Positions 28,201 to 43,342 of a stretch of 64,000 bases of DNA are shown here, in pieces. The translations under genes were made by a program, and so were the position numbers. This stretch comes from Megachile rotundata. Lineage: Eukaryota > Arthropoda > Insecta > Hymenoptera > Megachilidae. The stretch is taken from NCBI RefSeq assembly GCF_050947335.1, contig NW_027473318.1, positions 2,728,001 through 2,792,000 of the forward strand. Direction: 5' to 3'. The notes under the pieces were generated by a model. It saw only the letters and a list, made by a program, of their open reading frames with translations. It did not search any database and was not told where the DNA came from. Within the stretch, counting starts at the first letter, position 1; each line of letters opens with the position of its first letter.

Positions 28201-31200
28201 TTGTATGATTGCGATTGTATGATTGTCATTGTATGATTGTGATTGTATGATTGTGATTGTATCATTGTGATTGTATGATTGTGATTGTATGATTGTGATT
28301 GTATGAGTGTGATTGTATGATTGTGAAAGTAAGATTGTGATTGTATGATTGTGATTGTATGATTGTGATTGTATGATTGTGATTGTATGAGTGTGATTGA
28401 CTGATTGTGGTTGTGCGATTGTGATTGTACGATTGTGATTGTACGATTGTGATTGTATGATTGTGATTGTATGATTATGATTATATGATTGTGATTGCAT
28501 GATTGTGATTGTATGATTGTGATTGCATGATTTTGAATGTATGATTCTGATTGTATGATTGTGATTGTATGATTGTGATTGTATGATTGTGAGTGTATGA
28601 TTGTGATTATATGATTGTGATTGTATGATTGTGATAGTATGATTGTGATTGTATGATTGTGATTGCATGATTGTGATTGTATGATTGTAATTGTATGATT
28701 GTGATTGTATGATTATGATTTTATGATTGTGATTGCATGATTGTGATTGTATGGTTGTGATTGTATGATTGTGATTGTATGATTGTGACAGTATGATTGT
28801 GATTGTATGATTGTGATTGTATGATTGTGATTGTATGATTGTATTTGGGAGATTGTATTTGGGAGATTGTATTTGGGAGATTGTATTTGGGAGATTGTAT
28901 TTGGGAGATTGTAATTGTATGATTGCGATTGTATGATTGTGATTGTATGATTGCGATTGTATGATTGTGATGTATGATTGTAATTGTATGATTATGATTG
29001 TATGATTGTGATTGTATGATTGTGATTGTATGATTGTATTTGGGAGATTGTAATTGTATGATTGCGATTGTATGATTGTGATTGTATGATTGCGATTGTA
29101 TGATTGTGATTGTATGATTGTGATGTATAATAGTAATTGTATGATTATGATTGTATGATTGTGATTGTATGATTGTCATGGTATGATTGTGATGGTATGA
29201 TTGTGATTGTATGATTGCGATCGTATGATTGTGATTGTATGATTATGATTGTATGATTGCGATTGTATGATTGCGATTGTATGATTGTGATTGTATGTTT
29301 GTGATTGTATTTTTGAGATTTTATGATTGTGATTGTATGATTGTGATTGTATGATTGTGATTGTATGATTGCGATTGTATGAATGCGATTGTATGATTGT
29401 GATTGCATAATTGTGATTGTATGATTGTGATTGTATGATTGTGATTGTATGATTGTGATTGTATGATTGTGATTGTATGATTGTGATTGTATGATTGTGA
29501 TTGTATGATTGTGATTGTATGAATGCGATTGTATGATTGTGATTGCATAATTGTGATTGTATGATTGTGATTGTATGATTGCGATTGTATGATTGTGATT
29601 GTATGTTTATGATTGTATTTTTGTGATTTTATGATTGTGATTGTATGATTGTGATTGTATGATTGTGATTGTATGATTGTGATTGTATGATTGCGATTGT
29701 ATGAATGCGATTGTATGATTGTGATTGCATAATTGTGATTGTATGATTGTGATTGTATGATTGTGATTGTATGATTGTGATTGTATGATTGTGGTTGTAT
29801 GATTGTGATTGTATGAATGCGATTGTATGATTGTGATTGCATAATTGTGATTGTATGATTGTGATTGTATGATTGTGATTGTATGTTTGCGATTGTATGA
29901 TTGTGATGTTATGATTGTGATTGTATGATTGTGATTGTATGATTGTGATTGTATGAGTGTGATTGTCTGATTGTGGTTGTGCGTTTGTGATTGTACGATT
30001 GTGAATGTACGATTGTGATTGTATGATTGTGGTTGTATGAATATGATTGTATGATTGTGATTGCATGATTGTGATTGTATGATTGTGATTGTATGATTCT
30101 GATTGTATGATTGTGATTGTATGATTGTGATTGTCTGATTGTGGTTGTGCGATTGTGATTGTATGATTGTGATTCTGTGATTGTGATTGTATGATTGTGA
30201 TTGTATGATTGTGATTGTATGATTGTATTTGGGAGATTGTATTTGGGAGATTGTATTTGGGAGATTGTAATTGTATGATTGCGATTGTATGATTGTGGTT
30301 GTATGATTGCGATTGTATGATTGTGATGTATGATTGTAATTGTATGATTGTGATTGTATGATTGTGATTGTATGATTGTGATAGTATGATTGTGATTGTA
30401 TGATTGTGACTGTATGATTGTGATTGTATGATTGTATTTGGGAGATTGTATTTGGGAGATTGTATTTGGGAGATTGTAACTGTATGATTGCGATTGTATG
30501 ATTGTGATTGTATGATTGCGATTGTATGATTGCGGTTGTATGATTGTGATGTATGATTGTAATTGTATGATTATGATTGTATGATTGTGATTGTATGATT
30601 GTGATTGTATGATTGTATTTGGGAGATTGTATTTGGGAGATTGTATTTGGGATATTGTAATTGTATGATTGCGATTGTATGATTGTGATTGTATGATTGC
30701 GATTGTATTTTTGTGATTTTATGATTGTGATTGTATGATTGTGATTGTATGATTGTGATTGTATGATTGCGATTGTATGAATGCGATTGTATGATTGTAT
30801 TTGGGAGATTGTATTTGGGAGATTGTAACTGTATGATTGCGATTGTATGATTGTGATTGTATGATTGCGATTGTATGATTGCGGTTGTATGATTGTGATG
30901 TATGATTGTAATTGTATGATTATGATTGTATGATTGCGATCGCATGATTGTGATTGTGTGATTATGATTGTATGATTGTGATTGCATGATTGCGATTGTA
31001 TGATTGTCATTGTATGATTATGATTGTATTTTTGTGATTTTATGATTGTGATTGTATGATTGTGATTGTATGATTGTGATTGTATGATTGCGATTGTATG
31101 AATGCGATTGTATGAATGTGATTGCATAATTGTGATTGTATGATTGTGATTGTATGATTGTGATTGTATGATTGTGATTGTATGATTGTGATTGTATGAT

Positions 31201-34200
31201 TGTAATTGTATGATTATGATTGTATGATTGTGATTGTATGATTGAGATTCTATGATTGTGATTGTATGATTGCGATTGTATGATTGTCATTGTATGATTG
31301 TGATTGTATGATTGTGATTGTATCATTGTGATTGTATGATTGTGATTGTATGATTGTGATTGTATGAGTGTGATTGTATGATTGTGAAAGTAAGATTGTG
31401 ATTGTATGATTGTGATTGTATGATTGTGATTGTATGATTGTGATTGTATGAGTGTGATTGACTGATTGTGGTTGTGCGATTGTGATTGTACGATTGTGAT
31501 TGTACGATTGTGATTGTATGATTGTGATTGTATGATTATGATTATATGATTGTGATTGCATGATTGTGATTGTATGATTGTGATTGCATGATTTTGAATG
31601 TATGATTCTGATTGTATGATTGTGATTGTATGATTGTGATTGTATGATTGTGAGTGTATGATTGTGATTATATGATTGTGATTGTATGATTGTGATAGTA
31701 TGATTGTGATTGTATGATTGTGATTGCATGATTGTGATTGTATGATTGTAATTGTATGATTGTGATTGTATGATTATGATTTTATGATTGTGATTGCATG
31801 ATTGTGATTGTATGTTTGTGATTGTATGATTGTGATTGTATGATTGTGACAGTATGATTGTGATTGTATGATTGTGATTGTATGATTGTGATTGTATGAT
31901 TGTATTTGGGAGATTGTATTTGGGAGATTGTATTTGGGAGATTGTATTTGGGAGATTGTATTTGGGAGATTGTAATTGTATGATTGCGATTGTATGATTG
32001 TGATTGTATGATTGCGATTGTATGATTGTGATGTATGATTGTAATTGTATGATTATGATTGTATGATTGTGATTGTATGATTGTGATTGTATGATTGTAT
32101 TTGGGAGATTGTAATTGTATGATTGCGATTGTATGATTGTGATTGTATGATTGCGATTGTATGATTGTGATTGTATGATTGTGATGTATAATAGTAATTG
32201 TATGATTATGATTGTATGATTGTGATTGTATGATTGTCATGGTATGATTGTGATGGTATGATTGTGATTGTATGATTGCGATCGTATGATTGTGATTGTA
32301 TGATTATGATTGTATGATTGCGATTGTATGATTGCGATTGTATGATTGTGATTGTATGTTTGTGATTGTATTTTTGAGATTTTATGATTGTGATTGTATG
32401 ATTGTGATTGTATGATTGTGATTGTATGATTGCGATTGTATGAATGCGATTGTATGATTGTGATTGCATAATTGTGATTGTATGATTGTGATTGTATGAT
32501 TGTGATTGTATGATTGTGATTGTATGATTGTGATTGTATGATTGTGATTGTATGATTGTGATGGTATGATTGTGATTGTATGAATGCGATTGTATGATTG
32601 TGATTGCATAATTGTGATTGTATGATTGTGATTGTATGATTGCGATTGTATGATTGTGATTGTATGTTTATGATTGTATTTTTGTGATTTTATGATTGTG
32701 ATTGTATGATTGTGATTGTATGATTGTGATTGTATGATTGTGATTGTATGATTGCGATTGTATGAATGCGATTGTATGATTGTGATTGCATAATTGTGAT
32801 TGTATGATTGTGATTGTATGATTGTGATTGTATGATTGTGATTGTATGATTGTGGTTGTATGATTGTGATTGTATGAATGCGATTGTATGATTGTGATTG
32901 CATAATTGTGATTGTATGATTGTGATTGTATGATTGTGATTGTATGTTTGCGATTGTATGATTGTGATGTTATGATTGTGATTGTATGATTGTGATTGTA
33001 TGATTGTGATTGTATGAGTGTGATTGTCTGATTGTGGTTTTGCGTTTGTGATTGTACGATTGTGAATGTACGATTGTGATTGTATGATTGTGGTTGTATG
33101 AATATGATTGTATGATTGTGATTGCATGATTGTGATTGTATGATTGTGATTGTATGATTCTGATTGTATGATTGTGATTGTATGATTGTGATTGTCTGAT
33201 TGTGGTTGTGCGATTGTGATTGTCTGATTGTGATTCTGTGATTGTGATTGTATGATTGTGATTGTATGATTGTGATTGTATGATTGTATTTGGGAGATTG
33301 TATTTGGGAGATTGTATTTGGGAGATTGTAATTGTATGATTGCGATTGTATGATTGTGGTTGTATGATTGCGATTGTAAGATTGTGATGTATGATTGTAA
33401 TTGTATGATTGCGATGTATGACTGTAATTGTATGATTGTGATTGTATGATTGTGATTGTATGATTGTGATTGTATGATTGTGATTGTATGATTGTGATAG
33501 TATGATTGTGATTGTATGATTGTGACTGTATGATTGTGATTGTATGATTGTATTTGGGAGATTGTATTTGGGAGATTGTATTTGGGAGATTGTAACTGTA
33601 TGATTGCGATTGTATGATTGTGATTGTATGATTGCGATTGTATGATTGCGGTTGTATGATTGTGATGTATGATTGTAATTGTATGATTATGATTGTATGA
33701 TTGTGATTGTATGATTGTGATTGTATGATTGTATTTGGGAGATTGTATTTGGGATATTGTAATTGTATGATTGCGATTGTATGATTGTGATTGTATGATT
33801 GCGATTGTATTTTTGTGATTTTATGATTGTGATTGTATGATTGTGATTGTATGATTGTGATTGTATGATTGCGATTGTATGAATGCGATTGTATGAATGT
33901 TATTGCATAATTGTGATTGTATGATTGTGATTGTATGATTGTGATTGTATGATTGTGATTGTATGATTGTAATTGTATGATTATGATTGTATGATTGTGA
34001 TTGTATGATTGAGATTCTATGATTGTGATTGTATGATTGCGATTGTATGATTGTCATTGTATGATTGTGATTGTATGATTGTGATTGTATGATTGTGATT
34101 GTATGATTGTGATTGTATGATTGTGATTGTATGATTGTGATTGTATGATTGTGATTGTATGATTGTGAAAGTATGATTGTGATTGTATGATTGTGTTTGT

Positions 34201-34520
34201 ATGATTGTGATTGTATGATTGTGATTGTATGAGTGTGATTGACTGATTGTGGTTGTGCGATTGTGATTGTACGATTGTGATTGTACGATTGTGATTGTAT
34301 GATTGTGATTGTATGATTATGATTGTATGATTGTGATTGCATGATTGTGATTGTATGATTGTGATTGCATGATTTTGAATGTATGATTCTGATTGTATGA
34401 TTGTGATTGTATGATTGTGATTGTATGATTGTGAGTGTATGATTGTGATTATATGATTGTGATTGTATGATTGTGATAGTATGATTGTGATTGTATGATT
34501 GTGATTGCATGATTGTGATT
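25201..34520 (+). repeat. 3061-bp tandem higher-order repeat, three copies
   Basis: Copies begin at the TATCATTG unit: 25201, 28262 and 31323. All later landmarks repeat at 3061: five-copy GGGAG blocks 25781/28842/31903, singletons 25976/29037/32098, the rare ATAATAGTAATTG at 26066/29127/32188, TTTTTGAG at 26249/29310/32371, and blocks 27165/30226/33287. Copies 1 and 2 are near-identical throughout. Copy 3 drifts after about 33,380: it carries extra GCGATGTATG units near 33.41 kb, a two-copy instead of three-copy block at 33732, and lacks the segment equivalent to 27,720-28,000. It then runs into the word order seen at 56.9-57.6 kb. No gene. Confidence 0.93.
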
Positions 34521-36290
34521 GTATGATTGCAATTGTATGATTGTGATTGTATGATTATGATTTTATGATTGTGATTGCATGATTGTGATTGTATGGTTGT
34601 GATTGTATGATTGTGATTGTATGATTGTGACAGTATGATTGTGATTGTATGATTGTGATTGTATGATTGTGATTGTATGATTGTGATTGTATGATTGTAT
34701 TTGGGAGATTGTATTTGGGAGATTGTATTTGGGAGATTGTATTTGGGAGATTGTATTTGGGAGATTGTAATTGTATGATTGCGATTGTATGATTGTGATT
34801 GTATGATTGTGATTGTATGATTGTATTTGGGAGATTGTATTTGGGAGATTGTAATTGTATTATTGCGATTGTATGATAGTGGTGGTATGATTGCGATTGT
34901 ATGATTGCGATTGTATGATTGTGATGTATGAATGTAATTGTATGATTATGATTGTGTGATTGTGATTGTATAATTGTGATGGTATGATTGTGATGGTATG
35001 GTTGTGATTGTATGATTGCGATCGTCTGATTGTGATTGTATGATTATGATTGTATGATTGTGATTGTATGATTGCGATTGTATGATTGTGATTGTATGAT
35101 TATGATTGTATTTTTGTGATTTTATGATTGTGATTGTATGATTGTGATTGTATGATTGTGATTGTATGATTGCGATTGTATGAATGCGATTGTATGATTG
35201 TGATTGCATAATTGTGATTGTATGATTGTGATTGTATGATTGTGATTGTATGATTGTGATTGTATGATTGTGAAAGTATGATTGTGATTGTATGATTGTG
35301 ATTGTATGATTGTGATTGTATGATTGTGATTGTATGATTGTGATTGTATGAGTGTGATTGTCTGATTGTGGTTGTGCTATTGTGATTGCGCGATTGTGAA
35401 TGTACGATTGTGATTGTATGATTGTGATTGTATGAATATGATTGTATGATTGTGATTGCATGATTGTGATTGTATGTTTGTGATTGCATGATTTTGAATG
35501 TATGATTGTGATTGTATGATTGTGATCGTATGATTGTGATCGTATGATTGTGATTGTCTGTTTGTTATTGTATGATTGCGATAGTATGATTGTGATTGTA
35601 TGCTTGTGATTGTATGATTGTGATGTATGATTGTAACTGTATGATTATAATTGTATGATTGTGATTGTATGATTGAGATTGTATGATTGTGATTGTATGC
35701 TTGCGATTGTATGATTGTGATTGTATGATTGTGATTGTATGATTGTATTTAGGAGATTGTATTTGGGATATTGTAATTGTATGATTGCGATTGTATGATT
35801 GTGATTGTATGATTGTGATGTATGATTGTAATTGTATGATTATGATTGTATGATTGTGATTGTATGATTGAGATTGTATGATTGTGATTGTATGCTTGCG
35901 ATTGTATGATTGTGATTGTATGATTGTGATTCTTTGATTGTGAAAGTATGATTGTGATTCTATGATTGTGATTGTATGATTGTGATTGTATGATTGTGAT
36001 TGTATGATTGTGATTGTCTGATTGTGGTTGTGCGATTGTGATTGTACGATTGTGATTGTACGATTGTGATTGTATGATTGTGATTGTATGATTATGATTG
36101 CATGATTGTGATTGCATGATTGTGACTGTATGATTGTGATTGCATGATTTTGAATGTATGATTGTGATTGTATGATTGTGATTGTATGATTGTGATTGTA
36201 TGATTGTGATTGTATGATTGTGATTGTATGATTGTGATAGTATGATTGTGATTGAGTGATTGTGATTGTATGATTGTGATTGTATGATTG
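34521..36290 (+). repeat. Block P, third copy, with upstream five-copy GGGAG block
   Basis: GGGAG blocks at 34698 (five copies) and 34824 match 57763 and 57889 at offset 23,065. They are followed by ATAGTGGTGG at 34876 and the fixed module at 35558-35932. From 5294 to 6041 the offset to this copy is constant at 30,264. Relative to 4.4-5.3 kb it lacks the segment with the 4546 block, so ATAGTGGTGG is offset by 30,445. No gene. Confidence 0.86.
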
Positions 36291-37714
36291 TGATTGTATG
36301 ATTGTATTTGGGGGATTGTATTTGGGAGATTGTAATTGTATGATTGCGATTGTATGATTGTGATTGTATGATTGCGATTGTATGATTGTGATCGTATGAT
36401 TGTGATGTATGCTTGTAATTGTATGATTATGATTGTATGATTGTGATTGTATGATTGAGATTGTATGATTGTGATTGTATTATTGTGATTGCATGATTGT
36501 GACTGCATGATTGTGATTGTATGATTGTGATTGTATAATTGAGATTGTATGATTGTGACTGTATGATTGCGATTGTATGATTGTGATTGTATGATTGCGA
36601 TTGTATGATTGTGATTGTATGATTGTGATTGTATGATTGTGATTGTATGATTGCGATTGTATGAATGCGATTGTATGAATGTTATTGCATAATTGTGATT
36701 GTATGATTGTGATTGTATAATTGTGATTGTATGATTGTGATTGTATGATTGTAATTGTATGATTATGATTGTATGATTGTGATTGTATGATTGAGATTCT
36801 ATGATTGTGATTGTATGATTGCGATTGTATGATTGTCATTGTATGATTGTGATTGTATGATTGTGATTGTATGATTGTGATTGTATGATTGTGATTGTAT
36901 GATTGTGATTGTATGATTGTGATTGTATGATTGTGATTGTATGATTGTGAAAGTATGATTGTGATTGTATGATTGTGTTTGTATGATTATGATTGTATGA
37001 TTGTGATTGCATGATTGTGATTGTATGATTGTGATTGCATGATTTTGAATGTATGATTCTGATTGTATGATTGTGATTGTATGATTGTGATTGTATGATT
37101 GTGAGTGTATGATTGTGATTATATGATTGTGATTGTATGATTGTGATAGTATGATTGTGATTGTATGATTGTGATTGCATGATTGTGATTGTATGATTGC
37201 AATTGTATGATTGTGATTGTATGATTATGATTTTATGATTGTGATTGCATGATTGTGATTGTATGGTTGTGATTGTATGATTGTGATTGTATGATTGTGA
37301 CAGTATGATTGTGATTGTATGATTGTGATTGTATGATTGTGATTGTATGATTGTGATTGTATGATTGTATTTGGGAGATTGTATTTGGGAGATTGTATTT
37401 GGGAGATTGTATTTGGGAGATTGTAATTGTATGATTGCGATTGTATGATTGTGATTGTATGATTGCGATTGTATGATTGTGATTGTATGATTGTGATGTA
37501 TGATTGTAATTGTATGATTATGATTGTATGATTGTGATTGTATGATTGTGATTGTATGATTGTATTTGGGAGATTGTATTTGGGAGATTGTAATTGTATG
37601 ATTGCGATTGTATGATTGTGATTGTATGATTGCGATTGTATGATTGTGATTGTATGATTGTGATGTATGATTGTAATTGTATGATTATGATTGTATGATT
37701 GTGATTGTATGATT

Positions 37715-37826
37715 GTCATGGTATGATTGTGATGGTATGATTGTGATTGTATGACTGCGATCGTATGATTGTCATGGTATGATTGTGATGGTATGATTGT
37801 GATTGTATGACTGCGATCGTATGATT
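37715..37826 (+). repeat. 56-bp (four-unit) tandem duplication
   Basis: The four-unit word starting GTCATGGTATG and ending in GACTGCGATCG is present twice in a row, at 37715-37770 and 37771-37826. The same double word is at 42687-42798 in the second copy of the ~5-kb repeat. The related locus at 7591 has it once. The duplication therefore predates the ~5-kb tandem duplication. Confidence 0.92.
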
Positions 37827-38361
37827 GTGATTGTATGATTATGATTGTATGATTGTGATTGTATGATTGCGATTGTATGATTGTGATTGTATGTTTATGA
37901 TTGTATTTTTGTGATTTTATGATTGTGATTGTATGATTGTGATTGTATGATTGTGATTGTATGATTGCGATTGTATGAATGCGATTGTATGATTGTGATT
38001 GCATAATTGTGATTGTATGATTGTGATTGTATGGTTGTGATTGTATGATTGTGATTGTATGATTGTGATTGTATGATTGTGATTGTATGAATGCGATTGT
38101 ATGATTGTGATTGCATAATTTTGATTGTATGATTGTGATTGTATGATTGCGATTGTATGATTGTGATTGTATGATTGTGATGTATGATTGTAATTGTATG
38201 ATTATGATTGTATGATTGTGATTGTATGATTGTCATGGTATGATTGTGATGGTATGATTGTGATTGTATGATTGCGATCGTATGATTCTGATTGGATGAT
38301 TATGGTTGTATGATTGTGATTGTATGATTGCGATTGTATGATTGTGATTGTATGTTTATGA

Positions 38362-38370
38362 TTTTTTTTT
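38362..38370 (+). repeat. Nine-T homopolymer
   Basis: A run of nine T replaces the usual GTATTTTTG (five T) in the TTTATGATT-TTTTTGTGATTTTATG word. It is the longest homopolymer I noticed and recurs only at 43334-43342, exactly 4972 bp away, so it was copied with the ~5-kb repeat. It interrupts the 14-bp phase. Confidence 0.93.
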
Positions 38371-41300
38371 GTGATTTTATGATTGTGATTGTATGATTGT
38401 GATTGTATGATTGTGATTGTATGATTGCGATTGTATGAATGCGATTGTATGATTGTGATTGCATAATTGTGATTGTATGATTGCGATGTATGACTGTAAT
38501 TGTATGATTGTGATTGTATGATTGTGATTGTATGATTGCGATTGTATGAATGCGATTGTATGATTGTGATTGCATAATTGTGATTGTATGATTGTGATTG
38601 TATGATTGCGATTGTATGATTGTGATTGCATGATTGTGAAAGTATGATTGTGATTGTATGATTGTGATTGTATGATTGTGATTGTATGATTGTGATTGTA
38701 TGATTGTGATTGTATGAGTGTGATTGTCTGATTGTGGTTGTGCGATTGTGATTGCGCGATTGTGAATGTACGATTGTGATTGTATGATTGTGATTGTATG
38801 AATATGATTGTATGATTGTGATTGCATGATTGTGATTGTATGTTTGTGATTGCATGATTTTGAATGTATGATTGTGATCGTATGATTGTGATCGTATGAT
38901 TGTGATTGTCTGTTTGTTATTGTATGATTGCGATAGTATGATTGTGATTGTATGCTTGTGATTGTATGATTGTGATGTATGATTGTAACTGTATGATTAT
39001 AATTGTATGATTGTGATTGTATGATTGAGATTGTATGATTGTGATTGTATGCTTGCGATTGTATGATTGTGATTGTATGATTGTGATTGTATGATTGTAT
39101 TTAGGAGATTGTATTTGGGATATTGTAATTGTATGATTGCGATTGTATGATTGTGATTGTGTGATTGCGATGTATGATTGTAATTGTATGATTATGATTG
39201 TATGATTGTGATTGTATGATTGAGATTGTATGATTGTGATTGTATGCTTGCGATTGTATGATTGTGATTGTATGATTGTGATTCTTTGATTGTGAAAGTA
39301 TGATTGTGATTCTATGATTGTGATTGTATGATTGTGATTGTATGATTGTGATTGTCTGATTGTGGTTGTGCGATTGTGATTGTACGATTGTGATTGTACG
39401 ATTGTGATTGTATGATTGTGATTGTATGATTATGATTGTATGATTGTGATTGCATGATTGTGACTGTATGATTGTGATTGCATGATTTTGAATGTATGAT
39501 TGTGATTGTATGATTGTGATTGTATGATTGTGATTGTATGATTGTGATTGTATGATTGTGATTGTATGATTGTGATTGTATGATTGTGATTGTATGATTG
39601 TAATTGTATGATTATGATTGTATGATTGTGATTGTATGATTGAGATTCTATGATTGGTATTATATGATTGCGATTGTACGATTGTCATTGTATGATTGTG
39701 ATTGTATGATTGTGATTGTATGATTGTGATTGTATGATTGTGATTGTATGATTGTGATTGTATGATTGTGATTGTATGATTGTGATTGTATGATTGTGAT
39801 TGTATGATTGTGATTGTATGATTGTGAAAGTATGATTGTGATTGTATGATTGTGATTGTATGATTGTGATTGTATGAGTGTGATTGACTGATTGTGGTTG
39901 TGCGATTGTGATTGTACGATTGTGATTGTACGATTGTGATTGTATGATTGTGATTGTATGATTATGATTGTATGATTGTGATTGCATGATTGTGATTGTA
40001 CGATTGTGATTGCATGATTTTGAATGTATGATTCTGATTGTATGATTGTGATTGTGTGATTGTGATTGTATGATTGTGAGTGTATGATTGTGATTATATG
40101 ATTGTGATTGTATGATTGTGATAGTATGATTGTGATTGTATGATTGTGATTGCATGATTGTGATTGTATGATTGTAATTGTATGATTGTGATTGTATGAT
40201 TATGATTTTATGATTGTGATTGCATGACTGTGATTGTATGGTTGTGATTGTATGATTGTGATTGTATGATTGTGACAGTATGATTGTGATTGTATGATTG
40301 TGATTGTATGATTGTGATTGTATGATTGTATTTGGGAGGTTGTATTTGGGAGATTGTATTTGGGAGATTGTATTTGGGAGATTGTAATTGCATGATTGCG
40401 ATTGTATGATTGTGATTGTATGATTGCGATTGTATGATTGTGATTGTATGATTGTGATGTATGATTGTAATTGTATGATTGTGAAAGTATGATTGTGATT
40501 GCATGATTGTGATTGTATGATTGTGATTGCATGATTTTGAATGTATGATTGTGATTGTATGATTGTGATTGTATGATTGTGACTGTATGATTGTGATTGT
40601 ATGATTGTGATTGTATGATTGTGATAGTATGATTGTAATTGTATGATTGTGATTGTATGATTGTGACTGTATGATTGTGATTGTATGATTGTGATTGTAT
40701 GATTACGATTGTATGATTGTGATTGTATGATTGTGATGTATGATTGTAATTGTATGATTATGATTGTATGATTGTGATTGTATGATTGTGATTGTATGAT
40801 TGTATTTGGGAGATTGTATTTGGGAGATTGTATTTGGGAGATTGTAATTGTATGATTGCGATTGTATGATTGTGATTGTATGATTGCGATTGTATGATTG
40901 TGATTGTATGATTGTGATGTATGATTGTAATTGTATGATTGTGATTGTATGATTGTGATTGTATGATTGTGTTTGTATGATTGTGATTGTATGATTGTGA
41001 TAGTATGATTGTGATTGTATGATTGTGATTGTATGATTGTGATTGTATGATTGTGATTGTATGATTGTGATTCTATGATTGTGATTGTACGATTGTATTT
41101 GGGAGATTGTATTCGGGAGATTGTATTTGGGAGATTGTAATTGTATGATTGCGATTGTATGATTGTGATTGTATGATTGCGATTGTATGATTGTGATTGT
41201 ATGATTGTGATGTATGATTGTAATTGTATGATTGTGATTGTATGATTGTGATTGTATGATTGTGATTGTATGATTGTATTTGGGGGATTGTATTTGGGAG

Positions 41301-43333
41301 ATTGTAATTGTATGATTGCGATTGTATGATTGTGATTGTATGATTGCGATTGTATGATTGTGATCGTATGATTGTGATGTATGCTTGTAATTGTATGATT
41401 ATGATTGTATGATTGTGATTGTATGATTGAGATTGTATGATTGTGATTGTATTATTGTGATTGCATGATTGTGACTGCATGATTGTGATTGTATGATTGT
41501 GATTGTATAATTGAGATTGTATGATTGTGACTGTATGATTGCGATTGTATGATTGTGATTGTATGATTGCGATTGTATGATTGTGATTGTATGATTGTGA
41601 TTGTATGATTGTGATTGTATGATTGCGATTGTATGAATGCGATTGTATGAATGTTATTGCATAATTGTGATTGTATGATTGTGATTGTATAATTGTGATT
41701 GTATGATTGTGATTGTATGATTGTAATTGTATGATTATGATTGTATGATTGTGATTGTATGATTGAGATTCTATGATTGTGATTGTATGATTGCGATTGT
41801 ATGATTGTCATTGTATGATTGTGATTGTATGATTGTGATTGTATGATTGTGATTGTATGATTGTGATTGTATGATTGTGATTGTATGATTGTGATTGTAT
41901 GATTGTGATTGTATGATTGTGAAAGTATGATTGTGATTGTATGATTGTGTTTGTATGATTATGATTGTATGATTGTGATTGCATGATTGTGATTGTATGA
42001 TTGTGATTGCATGATTTTGAATGTATGATTCTGATTGTATGATTGTGATTGTATGATTGTGATTGTATGATTGTGAGTGTATGATTGTGATTATATGATT
42101 GTGATTGTATGATTGTGATAGTATGATTGTGATTGTATGATTGTGATTGCATGATTGTGATTGTATGATTGCAATTGTATGATTGTGATTGTATGATTAT
42201 GATTTTATGATTGTGATTGCATGATTGTGATTGTATGGTTGTGATTGTATGATTGTGATTGTATGATTGTGACAGTATGATTGTGATTGTATGATTGTGA
42301 TTGTATGATTGTGATTGTATGATTGTGATTGTATGATTGTATTTGGGAGATTGTATTTGGGAGATTGTATTTGGGAGATTGTATTTGGGAGATTGTAATT
42401 GTATGATTGCGATTGTATGATTGTGATTGTATGATTGCGATTGTATGATTGTGATTGTATGATTGTGATGTATGATTGTAATTGTATGATTATGATTGTA
42501 TGATTGTGATTGTATGATTGTGATTGTATGATTGTATTTGGGAGATTGTATTTGGGAGATTGTAATTGTATGATTGCGATTGTATGATTGTGATTGTATG
42601 ATTGCGATTGTATGATTGTGATTGTATGATTGTGATGTATGATTGTAATTGTATGATTATGATTGTATGATTGTGATTGTATGATTGTCATGGTATGATT
42701 GTGATGGTATGATTGTGATTGTATGACTGCGATCGTATGATTGTCATGGTATGATTGTGATGGTATGATTGTGATTGTATGACTGCGATCGTATGATTGT
42801 GATTGTATGATTATGATTGTATGATTGTGATTGTATGATTGCGATTGTATGATTGTGATTGTATGTTTATGATTGTATTTTTGTGATTTTATGATTGTGA
42901 TTGTATGATTGTGATTGTATGATTGTGATTGTATGATTGCGATTGTATGAATGCGATTGTATGATTGTGATTGCATAATTGTGATTGTATGATTGTGATT
43001 GTATGATTGTGATTGTATGATTGTGATTGTATGATTGTGATTGTATGATTGTGATTGTATGAATGCGATTGTATGATTGTGATTGCATAATTTTGATTGT
43101 ATGATTGTGATTGTATGATTGCGATTGTATGATTGTGATTGTATGATTGTGATGTATGATTGTAATTGTATGATTATGATTGTATGATTGTGATTGTATG
43201 ATTGTCATGGTATGATTGTGATGGTATGATTGTGATTGTATGATTGCGATCGTATGATTCTGATTGGATGATTATGGTTGTATGATTGTGATTGTATGAT
43301 TGCGATTGTATGATTGTGATTGTATGTTTATGA

Positions 43334-43342
43334 TTTTTTTTT
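43334..43342 (+). repeat. Nine-T homopolymer, second copy
   Basis: Same nine-T run as at 38362, with identical flanks, in the second copy of the ~5-kb repeat. The equal length in both copies suggests either recent duplication or homogenisation. Confidence 0.93.

Noticed and set aside
38362..38370. Nine-T run as a transcription terminator
   Set aside because: There is no GC-rich hairpin before it and no transcription unit; it is an expansion of the five-T word found across the array.
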